Source: Sindora glabra
Taxonomy: Eukaryota; Streptophyta; Magnoliopsida; Fabales; Fabaceae
Assembly: GCA_020226215.1 (NCBI GenBank)
Contig: CM035225.1
Coordinates: 19,541,868-19,605,867, forward strand
Length of the DNA: 64,000 nt
Reading direction: 5' to 3'
The notes under the pieces are model-generated. The model was not told the DNA's origin and searched no databases. It saw only the letters and a program-made list of their open reading frames with translations. Shown one piece after another: positions 49,408 through 61,160 of this stretch. The stretch's first letter is position 1. Each line of letters begins with the position of its first letter. A program made the position numbers and the translations under genes.

Positions 49408-50387
49408 CTTTTTTCAAGATTTATACTAGATATAACAATTATAAAAAATATTTAGAATTTATGGACAATATAGCATTAAGAATTATATTTTTGAAAAATA
49501 AAATATGCTAATATGAATAAAATTACTTACCTGATGAAACTAGTTTCAAAGTGTTATGCCAAATGTACTAGATTAAATCCTATTTCAGTCGACAGATAGC
49601 AATTCACATCCCTAAAAAGAAATTAAATTCATATATGATATTGATATGTTAATATTGATTGATTATCCGAAGTGTTTCAACATCCTCTGTTAGTCACTAG
49701 TTTGTGTTTCTTTAATTGGGAGATTTTAAAAAAAATTTCTAAATATCCAAACAAGGAAAGAGAAATCCTTCTTTAACCATTCGTTCCCCTTAAAAATCCT
49801 TACAGAGGAAGATTTTGCAGTAAACAATTTGCACACAGCTGCAATGATGAAACGAACATAAGCCTCAGGGCAACATGAACGCTGATAGGCCATTTTACGA
49901 AGAATTCCATCTGATACGTATTTGTGATTTTCATTCGTTTCATTTCTTTTGTTTCCATTTTTGTGTCTCCCTGTTAGGATCACTGGTCCTACGTTGAATT
50001 ATTGTTTGATTAGCTGAAAATCATATAATCTCCTGGTTTCTTGCAAACATCTATTGGCAAATATTTCTTTGCATTTTCTGCATAAATTCTAATTTGCTTT
50101 GCAGTTATGCAAAGTTCAATAAAGCTCAGCAGACATGAAACTCAGTACTAGAGACATGTTTTCTATTAAGTAGTTGGTTTAATTTGGACCTGATCCAATT
50201 GAATAAACATCTGTCCGTTCAGATAATTGGGTCTGAATATTATTGCCTTGCTTTTATATAACAAAAACAGAACCTTAATAACAACCCAAGAAAACACCAT
50301 GCAATAAAACAGAGGAAGAAGTATCTTCTTCAAGGAACGTGACACAACTTGTAATAAGCAAACCTTTTTCAACCACTTTCTCATTTT
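49201..50387. other. 3' flank of copy E
   Basis: No gene is seen. A short (AT)n run lies at 49373-49401. 49620-50390 aligns with the 3' flanks of D and of the deleted copy. Confidence 0.6.
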
Positions 50388-53033
50388 CTACATGCTTTCT
50401 ATTTCAACTATTTCATCTGTACTAGAAGTAGCAAAAGCAATGCCAGATTGCTTGGACATTTCAGAATCATTGCCAAGTTCATGTATCTCCCAAATATAGC
50501 TCATTCTATTGAAAACTTCAAGCATAGTTGGGCCTTTGATCTAAAAATGGCTGAACGCAGCAACGTGCAATTTTGAGGAGAGTAAAGATTTCATCATCGA
50601 AACCCTTACCAATAAGAGATTTATCAATAGCCTCGTGGAAGCCGGAAGGGTTTTCAGACAAGCTAGCAGTGAAACTGACATCAGATTCGTCATTGTTGAG
50701 GAAAGAGTTAGTCACTGGGTTAATTTTTTTTCCTTCAAGCAGCTCAAGAAGCACAACTCCAAAATTGTAAACATCCATTTTCTCAAAACCGATCTCATTG
50801 TTGGACCAATTTTCTATATGGAATCTCATGTCAAGATCATTACCAATGTTTTGATGTATAAATTTGGCCTCACCAAAATTGGATACTTTAGGCTCAAAGT
50901 TCTGATCAAGCAAGATACACTCTGAACATATGCTGAAATGAACTGCGTGCACTTTATGATGGAGCCAGCATAATCCTCTTGCTATTCCAAGTGCAGTTCT
51001 GACTCTCACAGGCCAATTCAATGCCATATCACCACTTCTCAATGATAACAAATCAGAGAGTCTTCCATTTTGCATGTATCGGTAAACCAGAATTTTTTCT
51101 TTTCTTTCAACTTCTTCGCAAAACCTAATCAGGGGAATTATGTTTCTGTGTTTGTTTCTTCCCAGCATCATTATTTCTACCTCAAAGTGGCTTTCAAACA
51201 GCGGAAGATAATGGAGTCTTTTAACAGCAACGAAGCAACCGTTAGGAAGCCTTGCTTTGTACGTAATTCCAATCCTTCCGACCCCAATGGTATTCTTCGG
51301 ACTAAAGTAGTCAGTTGCATCACATAGTTCCATGAAGTTCATTCTATAACTTAACCCATCAGGTTCAGTAATCTGTGGCTGAAAACCAAAACTCTTTATC
51401 AATATGGATAACAATTTTGTCCAATACTGTCAAGGAATCAAAACTTAAATGAAAAGTGCTGAGCAAATGAAGAGATGAAAGATCAGCAAAAGAGAAAGAA
51501 CACATAAAACATCATAGCATTGATGAATATTGCATTTGAAGTGGTGTTACACTTGGGAGTCTTCTCTCAAATGAGCAGTTCAACTTACAAATGAGTGATG
51601 GACATCCTCAATAACTACAACTTAAAATATTAGATTTCTTATAATACATGTTGTAGCCAACCTAACCCACTTACATTTCTTTTGGAACGCACATTCACCT
51701 ACCCATTCCCATTTTTACTGGACAACAGTTCTTTCTTTCGTCTGATAGGAAGGTGCGTCAGCAATTGCTTAACTTGCATGATATAATTTTCCTGATTGAT
51801 TTTTCTAGATTAACTATTTCCAACAAATATTGATTTTTCTAGATTAGCTCTTTCCAACAAATACTAGTTTATAGTACAGTTTAGGTGACGAGACAACACA
51901 CACCACTTAGGATATTTCCCAGAAATTTAACGAGCGAGTATTAAGAAATATGTACAAGTAACAAAACATGATGCATCGATCAAATCGAAGTTTCTAATAT
52001 TATGAATTTTCAACACTACTAAACATTTAATCCTACCATATAAGATTGATATTAACTATACTCAACACTAGTCTATAAGTTGAGAAAGTACCTCTTCGCG
52101 GCATTGTTCCTTTTGCAGGTTCAGTTGCAGTAAACTGTGATGCCGTTTCTCTGGCAAGTCCAGGTGCAGTTTTTGAATCTTATTTTTCCACTCTTCCTTC
52201 TTCCATTTCCTTCTAATATAAGAATAATAAGGCCTCACGAGTTGAGGTTTCTTCCTTCTGACCTTCTTCAATTGTGTCCATGATACAAAATAGGACACAT
52301 ACACAACTATGAAAGTTGTTGCTGAGAAAACAGAGCCAGCAATGAAGCCATCCCTAAATGATTGATGGAATGGGTCACAGGGTTCAAAAGGCCTCCCACA
52401 AAGTCCGCTGTTATTCAAATAGCTCTCCCTGTTACTGACATCAACATTGCAGGAAAACACGGGCACTGGCCCCCATAGAAGATTGTTAGCGACACTAAAT
52501 TCAGAAAGATTGGTGAGGTTGCCAAGTTGATATGGAATTTCACCAGCGAACTTGTTGTTATTGAGTCTAAGGATGGTCAAACCAGTGAGGTTGCCAATAG
52601 AAGCTGGAATTTCACCAGAGAAATAGTTGTAGGAGAGATCAAGTTTGGAAAGAGAAGGAAACATACTAAATATATGAAAAGGAATATGTCCTGAAAGGTA
52701 GTTATTTGAAAGATCAAGTGTCTGCAACGAGGAGCAATTTGCGATCCCCTGAGGGAACTGACCCTTTAGCGACTTACGACCAAGTTCAATGGACAGCACT
52801 TGATCATCGTCATTGCAGTTGACGCCATAAAAATTATTGCATATATCACTTTTTAACTTGTTTTCGAAGTCCCATGTGTCTAATGAATCATGAGGGTCTT
52901 CCAAAGAGTCCTTGATGGACTTCGAGCAAGCGATATCACTCTCAACCTCGGCACTCAAGAAACAGAAGAATGAACACAAGAAGATGAAGATGTGAACTAG
53001 AACAGCACTGAACTTTGTTCGTTGAATAGCCAT
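50388..53033 (-). CDS. LRR receptor-like pseudokinase, copy E (best preserved)
   Basis: A membrane receptor of the short LRR-RLK class that acts with co-receptor kinases in Arabidopsis (BIR/At5g48380 type; family inference). Exon 1 is 53033-52092 (314 codons), the phase-0 intron is 52091-51373, and exon 2 begins at 51372. Residues 1-28 are a signal peptide, and the LRRNT domain runs to about 75. Four to five LRRs follow (LSNNYLSGHIP, LSYNYFSGEIP), then CDPF and a membrane helix near 230-250 (SVFSATTFIVVYVSYF). The kinase has GVGRIG (344-349) and K365, but HFS replaces HRD, NFG replaces DFG, and the activation segment lacks the APE region, so catalysis is unlikely. An extra base at 50530-50532 shifts the frame at QRP and ends the protein after NYA (598 aa). 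Without it the frame runs to a TAG at 50388 (641 codons). This could be a real truncation or a sequence error. Confidence 0.87.
51373..52091 (-). other. Intron of copy E
   Basis: The donor GAG then GTACTT and the acceptor TTTTCAGCCACAG are clear. It contains a two-unit 34-bp tandem duplication at 51797-51864 (TGATTTTTCTAGATTARCT). Confidence 0.8.
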
Positions 53034-53241
53034 TGTTTTTCAGTACTTGCTAGTTCATTTTGCTGAAGGGAAAACCGGCATATATCGGTATAAATACATA
53101 ATAAATATAAAATAAATCGGGATGAGATTATTTGACAACAAAGCCACTGGTGTAAATTTAATTCACCCTGTAAAATAGCAACATCATTGGTCAATTTATA
53201 ATTGAATGACGAGGCTTCCTGGTTCTGCATGGTTAGCATCA
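53034..53241 (-). promoter_or_regulatory. Upstream region of copy E
   Basis: The first part resembles that of F but carries an extra segment (about 53090-53165). TATTTATAC on the minus strand near 53083-53091 is a TATA candidate. After ATCAATGATTTC at about 53242 it departs from the block shared by A, B, C, D and F and continues as the sequence also seen at 7130-7500. Confidence 0.45.
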
Positions 53242-53736
53242 ATGATTTCTCACCAAGCTCCAAATTTAATGTCGCGTTGACCAGTGGTGCCCAAATTATA
53301 CCCCACTCCGATGGCTTTTAGGCCCTCTGCCTTATCCATCTTCCCAGTTGTCTGGTAGCAAAAGGCGTGAAAATTTCTAATATTTGAACAATGTCGACGA
53401 TGATTTTGAGGTCCTCCAAAATTATTAGGAACGCGAAACAGTAGGTTGCATTTAAATCAGAGTGCTTAATGGAAAATTTATATTATATTTTTTTATGATA
53501 CATTTAAAGTTCAAGAATATATTAGATTACTTTATTCCCAAGTCAAGCCAGGTTATTGTCTCTTTTAAAAATTTATAATAATACTTAAAAAATATCTAAT
53601 CCGTTAAAATAGTTACAATGAAATTTGACTAGACTTAAAATATTAATAATTGAAAATATTGCCCTCACTAATTGAGCAAGGGTTAAAATTGTATTTTTAT
53701 ATCCAAAACTTTCTTGTATCATAGAATGGGGAAAAG
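53242..53736. other. Duplicated spacer, right copy, part 1
   Basis: No gene is seen. It aligns with 7130-7650, upstream of the deleted copy. Confidence 0.65.
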
Positions 53737-54506
53737 TGTCATTGGCATGCAGCTCTCTAACTAAAATTGTGTGATGCATGCTTGTTGTCACTTTTGGTAA
53801 ACATACCAACCTTCCATAAAACTCTTATGGCACTCTTGAAAATGATAGCAGGATATTAAAGAATTATAACCCATACAATGAAATCTAGCAAAATGTCTAT
53901 AAGTCATAATCAAACATTGTTGAAGCATTTGTACATATTGAGGCACAAGATTGTCTCATATATGGAGCCTCCCAGTATAACAGGTTTAAAAAGGGACAAA
54001 TTTGAATAGGGGAAAGGACACTCAATTCAGTTAGCATATGTCTCATTCTATAGTTTTGTGTACATAGGGGATGGTCACAAGCCAATATACTCAAGTTCCT
54101 GCTCAACATCAAAGCACCCTGTTGGCCTTCCTAACACTTTACCTTTTAAAGAGCATTTTGAATAAAAGCTCACCTAGCACAAGTGGACATACTTTTTTCA
54201 AGTTGTCATAAGCCCTTTTTGTAATGCTTTAAGTGTTCAATTCACACTTAAAATGTACCGACATGAAGATCAAAATGTGAAGATGACAAATACAAGCTTT
54301 TTGAAACTCCTTCAAATTTTCAAACTATGCCAAAATTATCAAAATATCCCTAAATTTAGAAAAATTGGAAAAAAATAGCACATAAGTTGGATTGATCCCA
54401 AATTTCAAATATAGGACCTTCATAATATGCTTAATTTTTTCACCAAATCTTAACTAAAATCGAGCATATTTGCCTATTAAACTATTACAACTACTAGCTT
54501 ATAATA
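53737..54506 (-). repeat. 3' LTR of the non-coding element
   Basis: The plus strand begins TGTCATTGGCATGCAGCTCTC. It is the partner of 56169-56912, considerably diverged. Confidence 0.75.
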
Positions 54507-56168
54507 TTTTCTCCTACTTCAAATGTCAATGCCTTCATGACACCTCAATTTGACCTTACTCTATAAAGGATCTCTTTTCTCTCTTAAAACACCATATTTG
54601 TCTTCAACATACTCCTCTATGTTACTATCTCAACTATTTATATCTATCTTTTTAGGTGCTATGAAAGTTTCTATCTCAAAATTGGGTTATTGCCTTTATA
54701 GTATCAATATCCTATTGGCTAAATACATCCTCCATAAAGTTCTTAAGAGGTTACCTCTATAGGCTTCTTTCAAAGTGTCTCGACACTCTTTAATGCTGCT
54801 TAACCACTAACTCTATTGAACAAATTAAATTTGTAACTCGTCTGATAGATAATTGCCTCTGCAACTTTATGCTTACTACTTGTACAATTTGCATGGATGT
54901 TACTAATGCAACAAAAATGTATGTTAACATTATAACTTGTGAGTAATGCTTGACACTTTAAACCATCTACTAACAAGTTTCTTACACTTAGTGTCCTATT
55001 GCATTAATACAAAAGCTAAGATTTATGCTTAATCTACATATAGGCCTTGTAACCTTGCTTACAAGTCTACTTGCATCATTTTTTGTCAATTTATAACATT
55101 TTGCAATGCCACTTTCACACTTGATTGGATTATTCAATTTTCTCTAAATTGATACCTTCTAACATCTCATTAGTTATCATAGCCCACACTCAAAGTTAAT
55201 GCACTCTAACATCACAGTCCTCATAACCTATCTCAAGTGACATCTAACAATGTCAGGCTCTTATAGCCCCAACTCGAATATGTCTTTTGGAAACTTTTAA
55301 AAGCATATCCTTTGATGGCTCCCCCACTTCAACATCTTGAAGTGGGTTGAGTATTAATATCTTCTTACACTTTAGCTTGAGTTTCACCTTGCCTGCACAT
55401 AAGTAAATGTGAACTTATAGTGATTACTATAAAATTTCTCAACAATGCGACTATATAGTGCTAATTTCCTATCCTTCTACGAAGTCAATGTTACCACTCC
55501 ATAAAACAACTATATTGCCTAGCCCATTATATTGAAGAATCTTGTAAGATATTGTTCATGGTCATCCAGCCTATAGATTGTGCATATTGCATCGATTCCT
55601 CTGAATCTCTACCTCGCCTATTAGCTATGCTCTTTTAAGCAACATGAATAATCCTTTTGGACTATTTTAACATAATTATAGATTCCTCCCTCTAGAGAAA
55701 TGCACTCGTGCCTTATAATTATGGCCACACATTTTTTGCATGACTAAGGTTTTGCCTACTAGCTCCACTAATCCCAAAAGAAAATGGCTATGCCCTCAAG
55801 TAAGACTAAGTTTTCTCCTTTTGAATAGCCCATCAATTCACTCATTCTTTCTAGATGGTGACTTAAATCCTTTAATGTTAATATAATGAATAAGTGCATA
55901 ACTAATATCCTATACACACAAGCAAGCTAACCCTCTAGCATAAGTGCTTATGCTTAATGATTCCATAGTCATACAAATGCATCATTCTCTCACATACTAG
56001 CTTCTTAGGTTTATCTAATCTTTTGCATCTTTTAGTCAAGTTTTTAGAAATAACTCTTCAAGGTTTAAGAATGAGAGCTTTACATATCCTTTATATAGTA
56101 TCAAATCCAAAACAATTATAGCGTTCGCGATCTTGGCCCTTTGGCGTAAATCTAGCTTTAATACCAAA

Positions 56169-56912
56169 TGTCATGGGCTAAGAGCTCTCTAGCTAAAACC
56201 GTGCAATGCATGCTTGCCATTCTTGGCAAATATGCTAACCTTCCATAAAACTTTCTTGTGGCACTCTTAAGAATGATGGTAATACATCAAAAAATTATCG
56301 CTCATATAATAAAATTGTATGTACAACATGTTTGTAGGTTATAATTAAATAAGCCATAAGATCACCTTGCTCATAAAGCCTTTGAATACGACTTAAAAGG
56401 GAAAATTTTGAATAAGAAGAGGAACACTCCATTCACTTAATATATATCTTATTCCATAATTTTAAGTATGTAAAGAATAACCATAAGTTAACACACTTAA
56501 GTTCTACCTCAGTACTAAGGCACCTTATTATCCTTTCCAATATTTCACCCCCTTAAGGAGTATTTTGAACAAAAATTCACTAACATAAGTAAAAATACCT
56601 TTTTTAAGTTGTCATAAGCCATTTTCTTAATTATTTAAGTGTCCAATTTGCACCAAAATGCACTAACACAAAGATAAAAATAAATAAAGATCACAAATAA
56701 CAAGCTTTTTAAACACCTCCGAATTCTCAAACCACACCAACATTATTAAAATACCTTAAAATTTCAAAAAATTTGGAAAAGTATCATATAAGTTGGATTG
56801 ATCCTAAATTTTAGCCATAAAACCTTTATAATATGCTTAATTTTTCCACTAAGTCTCAATTAAAACTGAGTATGTTTGCCTATTAAATTATCATAACTGT
56901 CAACTTGTGACA
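56169..56912 (-). repeat. 5' LTR of the non-coding element
   Basis: The plus strand begins TGTCATGGGCTAAGAGCTCTC and ends CAACTTGTGACA. Confidence 0.75.
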
Positions 56913-57480
56913 TAACACCTAAAAGAAAAAAAATAGAAAAACTATAAAGAAATCAAGTGAGATACATTAGTCCTCACCAAATATAACATTTTTCAATCAC
57001 TTGTTAGATTATTTACTTTAGCTCTAATAGATAATGGTTAAAAGTAATTTTTATATTTAAGAAATGTTGGAAAGTGAGTTTTATAAAAGAAATTAAAGTT
57101 TATACATGTAAAAGAGAAATTATGTTTATAATACAAAGAGGTAAGAATAGATGAGAATCATATAAAAAGTCTCTTAACTGCTATTAGACAATTTATGGGG
57201 TAGCATTGCATTTTTAGTTGCTTTATAGATTTAAAAACTCAATAAATCTCTTTGTTGGAGATAAATTTTTCCTATTTTGAAATCTATGGTTGCATCCCAA
57301 AATTAAGTAGGCATAAAATAGAAATTAAATTTTTCAATAATTTTATAACTTTTTTTGTATAAATAAAAACCTTAATAGCAAGCTAAGAAACACAATGCAA
57401 TAAAGCAAAAAAATAAGTGTTTTCCTTAAGGCACATAATACAAAATGGGAAAAGCAAGCCATAATATATATACTTACAAA
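56913..57480. other. Duplicated spacer part 2 and 3' flank of copy F
   Basis: No gene is seen. 56920-56985 matches 7665-7730, and 56985-57470 matches 16540-17030 downstream of copy B. Confidence 0.65.
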
Positions 57481-59340
57481 CCTTATCCTCTACATACCTC
57501 TTATTTCAACTATTTCATCTCCGCTAGTAATAGGAGAAGCAATATCAAATCCTTTAGGCATTTTAAATTTTTCACCAAGTTCATGTCTTTCTCAAAATGT
57601 TGCTCATTTTAGCATACATTTTTAGCATTGCTGGCCTTTGGTGTAAAAATGGCTAAATACAACAACATTCAATTGTGAGAAGCATAAAGATTTCATCATT
57701 GAATCCTTTACCAATGAGAAATTTATCAATGGTATTGCAAAAGCTAGAAAAGCTTCTTAACATGATAATAGTACCAATCATAACAATTGAACTATCATAG
57801 GTTAAATCTCTTTCTAGCAACTAACTCCAAAAGTGTGGTTCCAATGTTGTAAACATCTATCATTTTAAAACCAAACTCAATATTAGACCGATTATCTATA
57901 TAAAAACTCCTATTTAAATTATTGCTAATGTTTTGATTTATAAATTTGGCATCACCAAAATTTAATATTTTGGATTCAAAATTTTGATCAAGCAAAATGC
58001 ACTCAGAATATATGTTGAAATGAACTACATGAAAGGTATAATGGAGCTAGCATAAGCCTTTCGTTATGCTAACTACAATTCTAACTTTCACTAGCCAATT
58101 CAATGGCATATTGTCATTTCTCATTTATAAAAAAATTTGAAAGTTTGCCATTTGGCATGTATTGGTAAACCAAAATTCTTTCCATTCTTTCAACTTCTTT
58201 TTCTTAAAAACAAAACAAATGAACTATGTTTTTATGTTTGTATCTTTCTAGAATCATTGTTCCTACTTGGAATTGTCTTTTAAGCTATTAAGAATCATAG
58301 AATCTTTTAATTGCCATGAAACAACTATTGGGAAGCCTTGCCTTGTATGTAATGCTTGTTGTTCCAATGTAATAGTACCCTCAACACCAAAGTTGTTAGT
58401 AGCATCACAAAGTTCTTTGAAGTTAATTCAGGAATTTAAACTTTTATTTTAATAATAATAGCAATATAATTAAATGTTAATCAATAAATTCTCTAGAATA
58501 GAAACTTTAAGAAATCTTATCTTTGCTACTAAAAGAAATGGTTTTAAAATTGTGGTTTAGAGTTGCAATATTGCTATTACATTCATTTTCTCAGTGATAA
58601 TGTTTTACAATTTGGCTATGTAAGAGTAGTATTTCTTGCATTTGTACAAAATTTTACAAAATGCAACATAATCTTTGCTAACATTATGTTAAAATTATAG
58701 TAGATCAGTAAACAAAATATGTCACTTAGTGTAAATATTCAATCTCATAAAAATAAATATGTCAATAGTGATATGGAATACATATGATACTTTGGAAACA
58801 AAATTTCTAAGAACTATGAAAATCTTTCAATTGTACAAAGTTATTGACTTAAACATTTAAGCATGCTATAAAAATATTAATGTTAACTAGGCAATGACTT
58901 CAATAATACTTGAAAATATTCATATATATAGAGAGAGAAAGAGAAGGGAAACCTATTGATATTGTTTCTTTTGCAAATATAGGTGCAGCAAACTCTGGTA
59001 TCTTTTTTATGGCAAATGTAGTTGCAATTTGTCAATCTATTTTTCTTCTCTCTGCAACTCCTTCTCCCTTTTCCTTCTTAGGTAAGAATAATATCACATA
59101 TATATAACTATGATAAATGTTGTAGAGAAAACATAACTAACAATGAGACCATCCCTAAATTATTAATGGGATTGATCACAAGGTTCAAAAGGCCCCCTAT
59201 AAAGTCCATTATTGTTTAAATAGCTCTCCTTATTACAAACATCAATATCTCTAGAAAATACATGCAACAACCTCTATAAGATTGTTAGCAACACTAAATT
59301 CATTAAGGATAGTAAGCTTGTCAATATTGTGGGGAATATT

Positions 59341-59990
59341 CAAGCTAGTGGATTGCCAATTAATGCTAGAATTTCATTGAAAAATTTATTCTAGGAAAGA
59401 TTAAGCCCATAAAAAAATAAAGTGTACCACAAATATATGAGAAGGAATATAACCTAAAAGCTTATTGTTATTCAATATAAAGGTGCGCAGGCCAATAAGG
59501 TTGGTAGTATATGCTTAAATTTCACTAAGGAATTTATTCTAAGAGAAATCAGTTATTGAAAGAAATGGAGGCATACTAAATATATGAGAAGGAATATAGT
59601 AATATACTTTAAAAGTTCATTGTTACTGAGTATTATGGTATCCAAGCTAGTTAGGTTGCCAATATATGCTAAAATTTCATTGAAGAATTTATTGCAAGAG
59701 AGGTCAAGCTTGTCCAAATAAAGAAGCATAAAAAATATATGAAAAGGAATATATCCTGAAAGCTAGTTATTGTTAAGTATAAGGATACCCAAGCTAGTAA
59801 GGTTACTAATAGATGTTGGAATTTCGCTGAAGAATTTGTTGTAAAAGAGATTAAGCTTAAAAAGAGAAGGAAGCATGCTAAATATATAAGAAGGAACACC
59901 ATCTGAAAGTTAATTGTAGGAAAATCCAGTATTTTTAAGGAGGAGATTCTAGATGCCTTGAGGAAACTATCCCTCCAGCCCTATATTATC
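59341..59990 (-). repeat. Four-copy expansion of a two-LRR module in copy F
   Basis: The anchor CAAGCTAGTNAGGTTGCCAAT recurs near 59341, 59487, 59642 and 59788, giving periods of about 146, 155 and 146. Paralogues B, D and E have this module once. Confidence 0.75.
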
Positions 59991-60036
59991 AAGTTCAATA
60001 ATAACTACCTCTTGATACTTATGACTTACCATAGAA

Positions 60037-60600
60037 TGTGACAAACTAGCAATTGTAATAGTTCAATAGAAAAATATGCTTAAATTTAGATGAGACTTGG
60101 TAGAAAAATCAACCATATTTTAGAGGACTTTTGACTAAAATTTATGACAAATCTGACTTATGTATTATTTTTCTCGATTTCCCTAATATTAAAGATATTT
60201 GGGTAATTTTAGTCTAATTTAAGAATTTGAAGGAGTTTAAAAAGCCTATATTTGTAATCCTCACATTTTTATCTTCATATTAATGCATTTTGGTGTGAAT
60301 CATACACCTGAACCATTATAAAGAGGGCTTGTAATGACTTAAAAAATGTATTTTACTCACATTGAGTAAGCTTTTATTCAAAATACTCTTTAAGGGATGA
60401 AGTGTTAGAAAGGCATGTGAAGCGTTAGAAAGGCATGTGAAGCGCCTGAAGCCTTCTAGTATAGCATAATCTTATAGTTTAGTATGCGTGGGTGCTTCAG
60501 TGATATTCAATTGTAGCTTACAAACTTACATGTTGTGTTATTTATTCCAAGAGTGTTGTATGAGTTTAATGGGAAGGTTAATATATCATCAAAAGTGATA
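60037..60600 (+). mobile_element. Solo LTR of the non-coding family in copy F
   Basis: It begins TGTGACAAACTAGCAATTG and ends near TCATCAAAAGTGATA. It aligns with the 33012-33681 LTR and, inverted, with 56169-56912. AGAA on both sides (60033-60036, 60601-60604) may be a worn target duplication. An 18-bp near-perfect tandem repeat (GTTAGAAAGGCATGTGAAG) lies at about 60405-60442. Confidence 0.65.
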
Positions 60601-60846
60601 AGAATGTACCACTTAGTTTTAATTAAAGAGCTATTAACTCATGACACAGAACCATCCATATACATTATCCATTGATATACCATTGAAGATCCATATGTGC
60701 AAAGAATCATAATGATCCTCCAAAGAATCCTTGATGAACTTTAAGCACAAGATATCACTCTTAACATTAGCACTTAAGAAACTCAATAAAGAGCATAATA
60801 AGATGTGAACTAAAATAGCATTAAGCCTTATTCATTCAAAAGCCAT

Positions 60847-61160
60847 TGTTTTAATTTACCATCTAGTTCAATTTGCTAAATAGAAATGTCATTGACTAAT
60901 TTATAATTGTACATATGACCAAATCTCATAGTTATTACGTACCATTAATGATTTCCACAATTCGCCTTATCATTGATTGCTGATTGGCTTTATCAATGTA
61001 TTTAGATGTATGAAGCTAGCTTTTTTTGGTTAAACAATAATGTATTTAATATTCAAATCAAATGAAAAGCAAATATATTGTGAAGATTTTTTATTATTAC
61101 TTTTCCTAGGATCTTTTGCTTAATCTACATGAAGGATTGCAAAAGAAGACTACATTTTGA
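60847..61160 (-). promoter_or_regulatory. Conserved upstream block of copy F
   Basis: This aligns with A, B, C and D. AGGATCTTTTGCTTAATCTA lies at about 61109-61128. The W-box-like core is mutated (TCATTGATTGCTGATTGGCT). Confidence 0.45.

Larger units (their letters stand above)
53737..56912 (-). mobile_element. Non-coding LTR retrotransposon (LARD-like)
   Basis: The LTRs are 53737-54506 and 56169-56912, direct repeats of about 770 and 744 bp. On the minus strand the right LTR ends in CCCATGACA and is followed by TTTGGTATTAAAGC (56157-56168 region), an initiator-tRNA-Met type primer site. Purine-rich GAAGTAGGAGAAAA precedes the left LTR. The internal 1.66 kb has no gag or pol frame. Target duplications are not clear. 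The uninterrupted site is preserved at 7640-7670. Confidence 0.78.
57480..60846 (-). pseudogene. LRR-RLK copy F, decayed, with expanded LRRs and a solo LTR
   Basis: A sister of copy B. The kinase exon lies at about 57490-58440; one frame still reads LLDQNFESKILNFGDAKFIN in alignment with B. Many frameshifts and stops occur, and the N-lobe has lost bases. An intron-like stretch at about 58445-58960 matches that of B. Exon 1 runs from about 58960 to the start codon at 60846-60844. Its LRR part (59341-59990) is about twice the length of the others, because a two-LRR module occurs four times. A solo LTR sits in the LRRNT region (60037-60600). It cannot encode a receptor. Confidence 0.78.

Noticed and set aside
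59669..59902. A hydrophobic 77-codon frame resembling a membrane protein
   Set aside because: It is an out-of-frame reading of the expanded, decayed LRR modules of copy F. The leucine-rich composition is inherited from the repeats.
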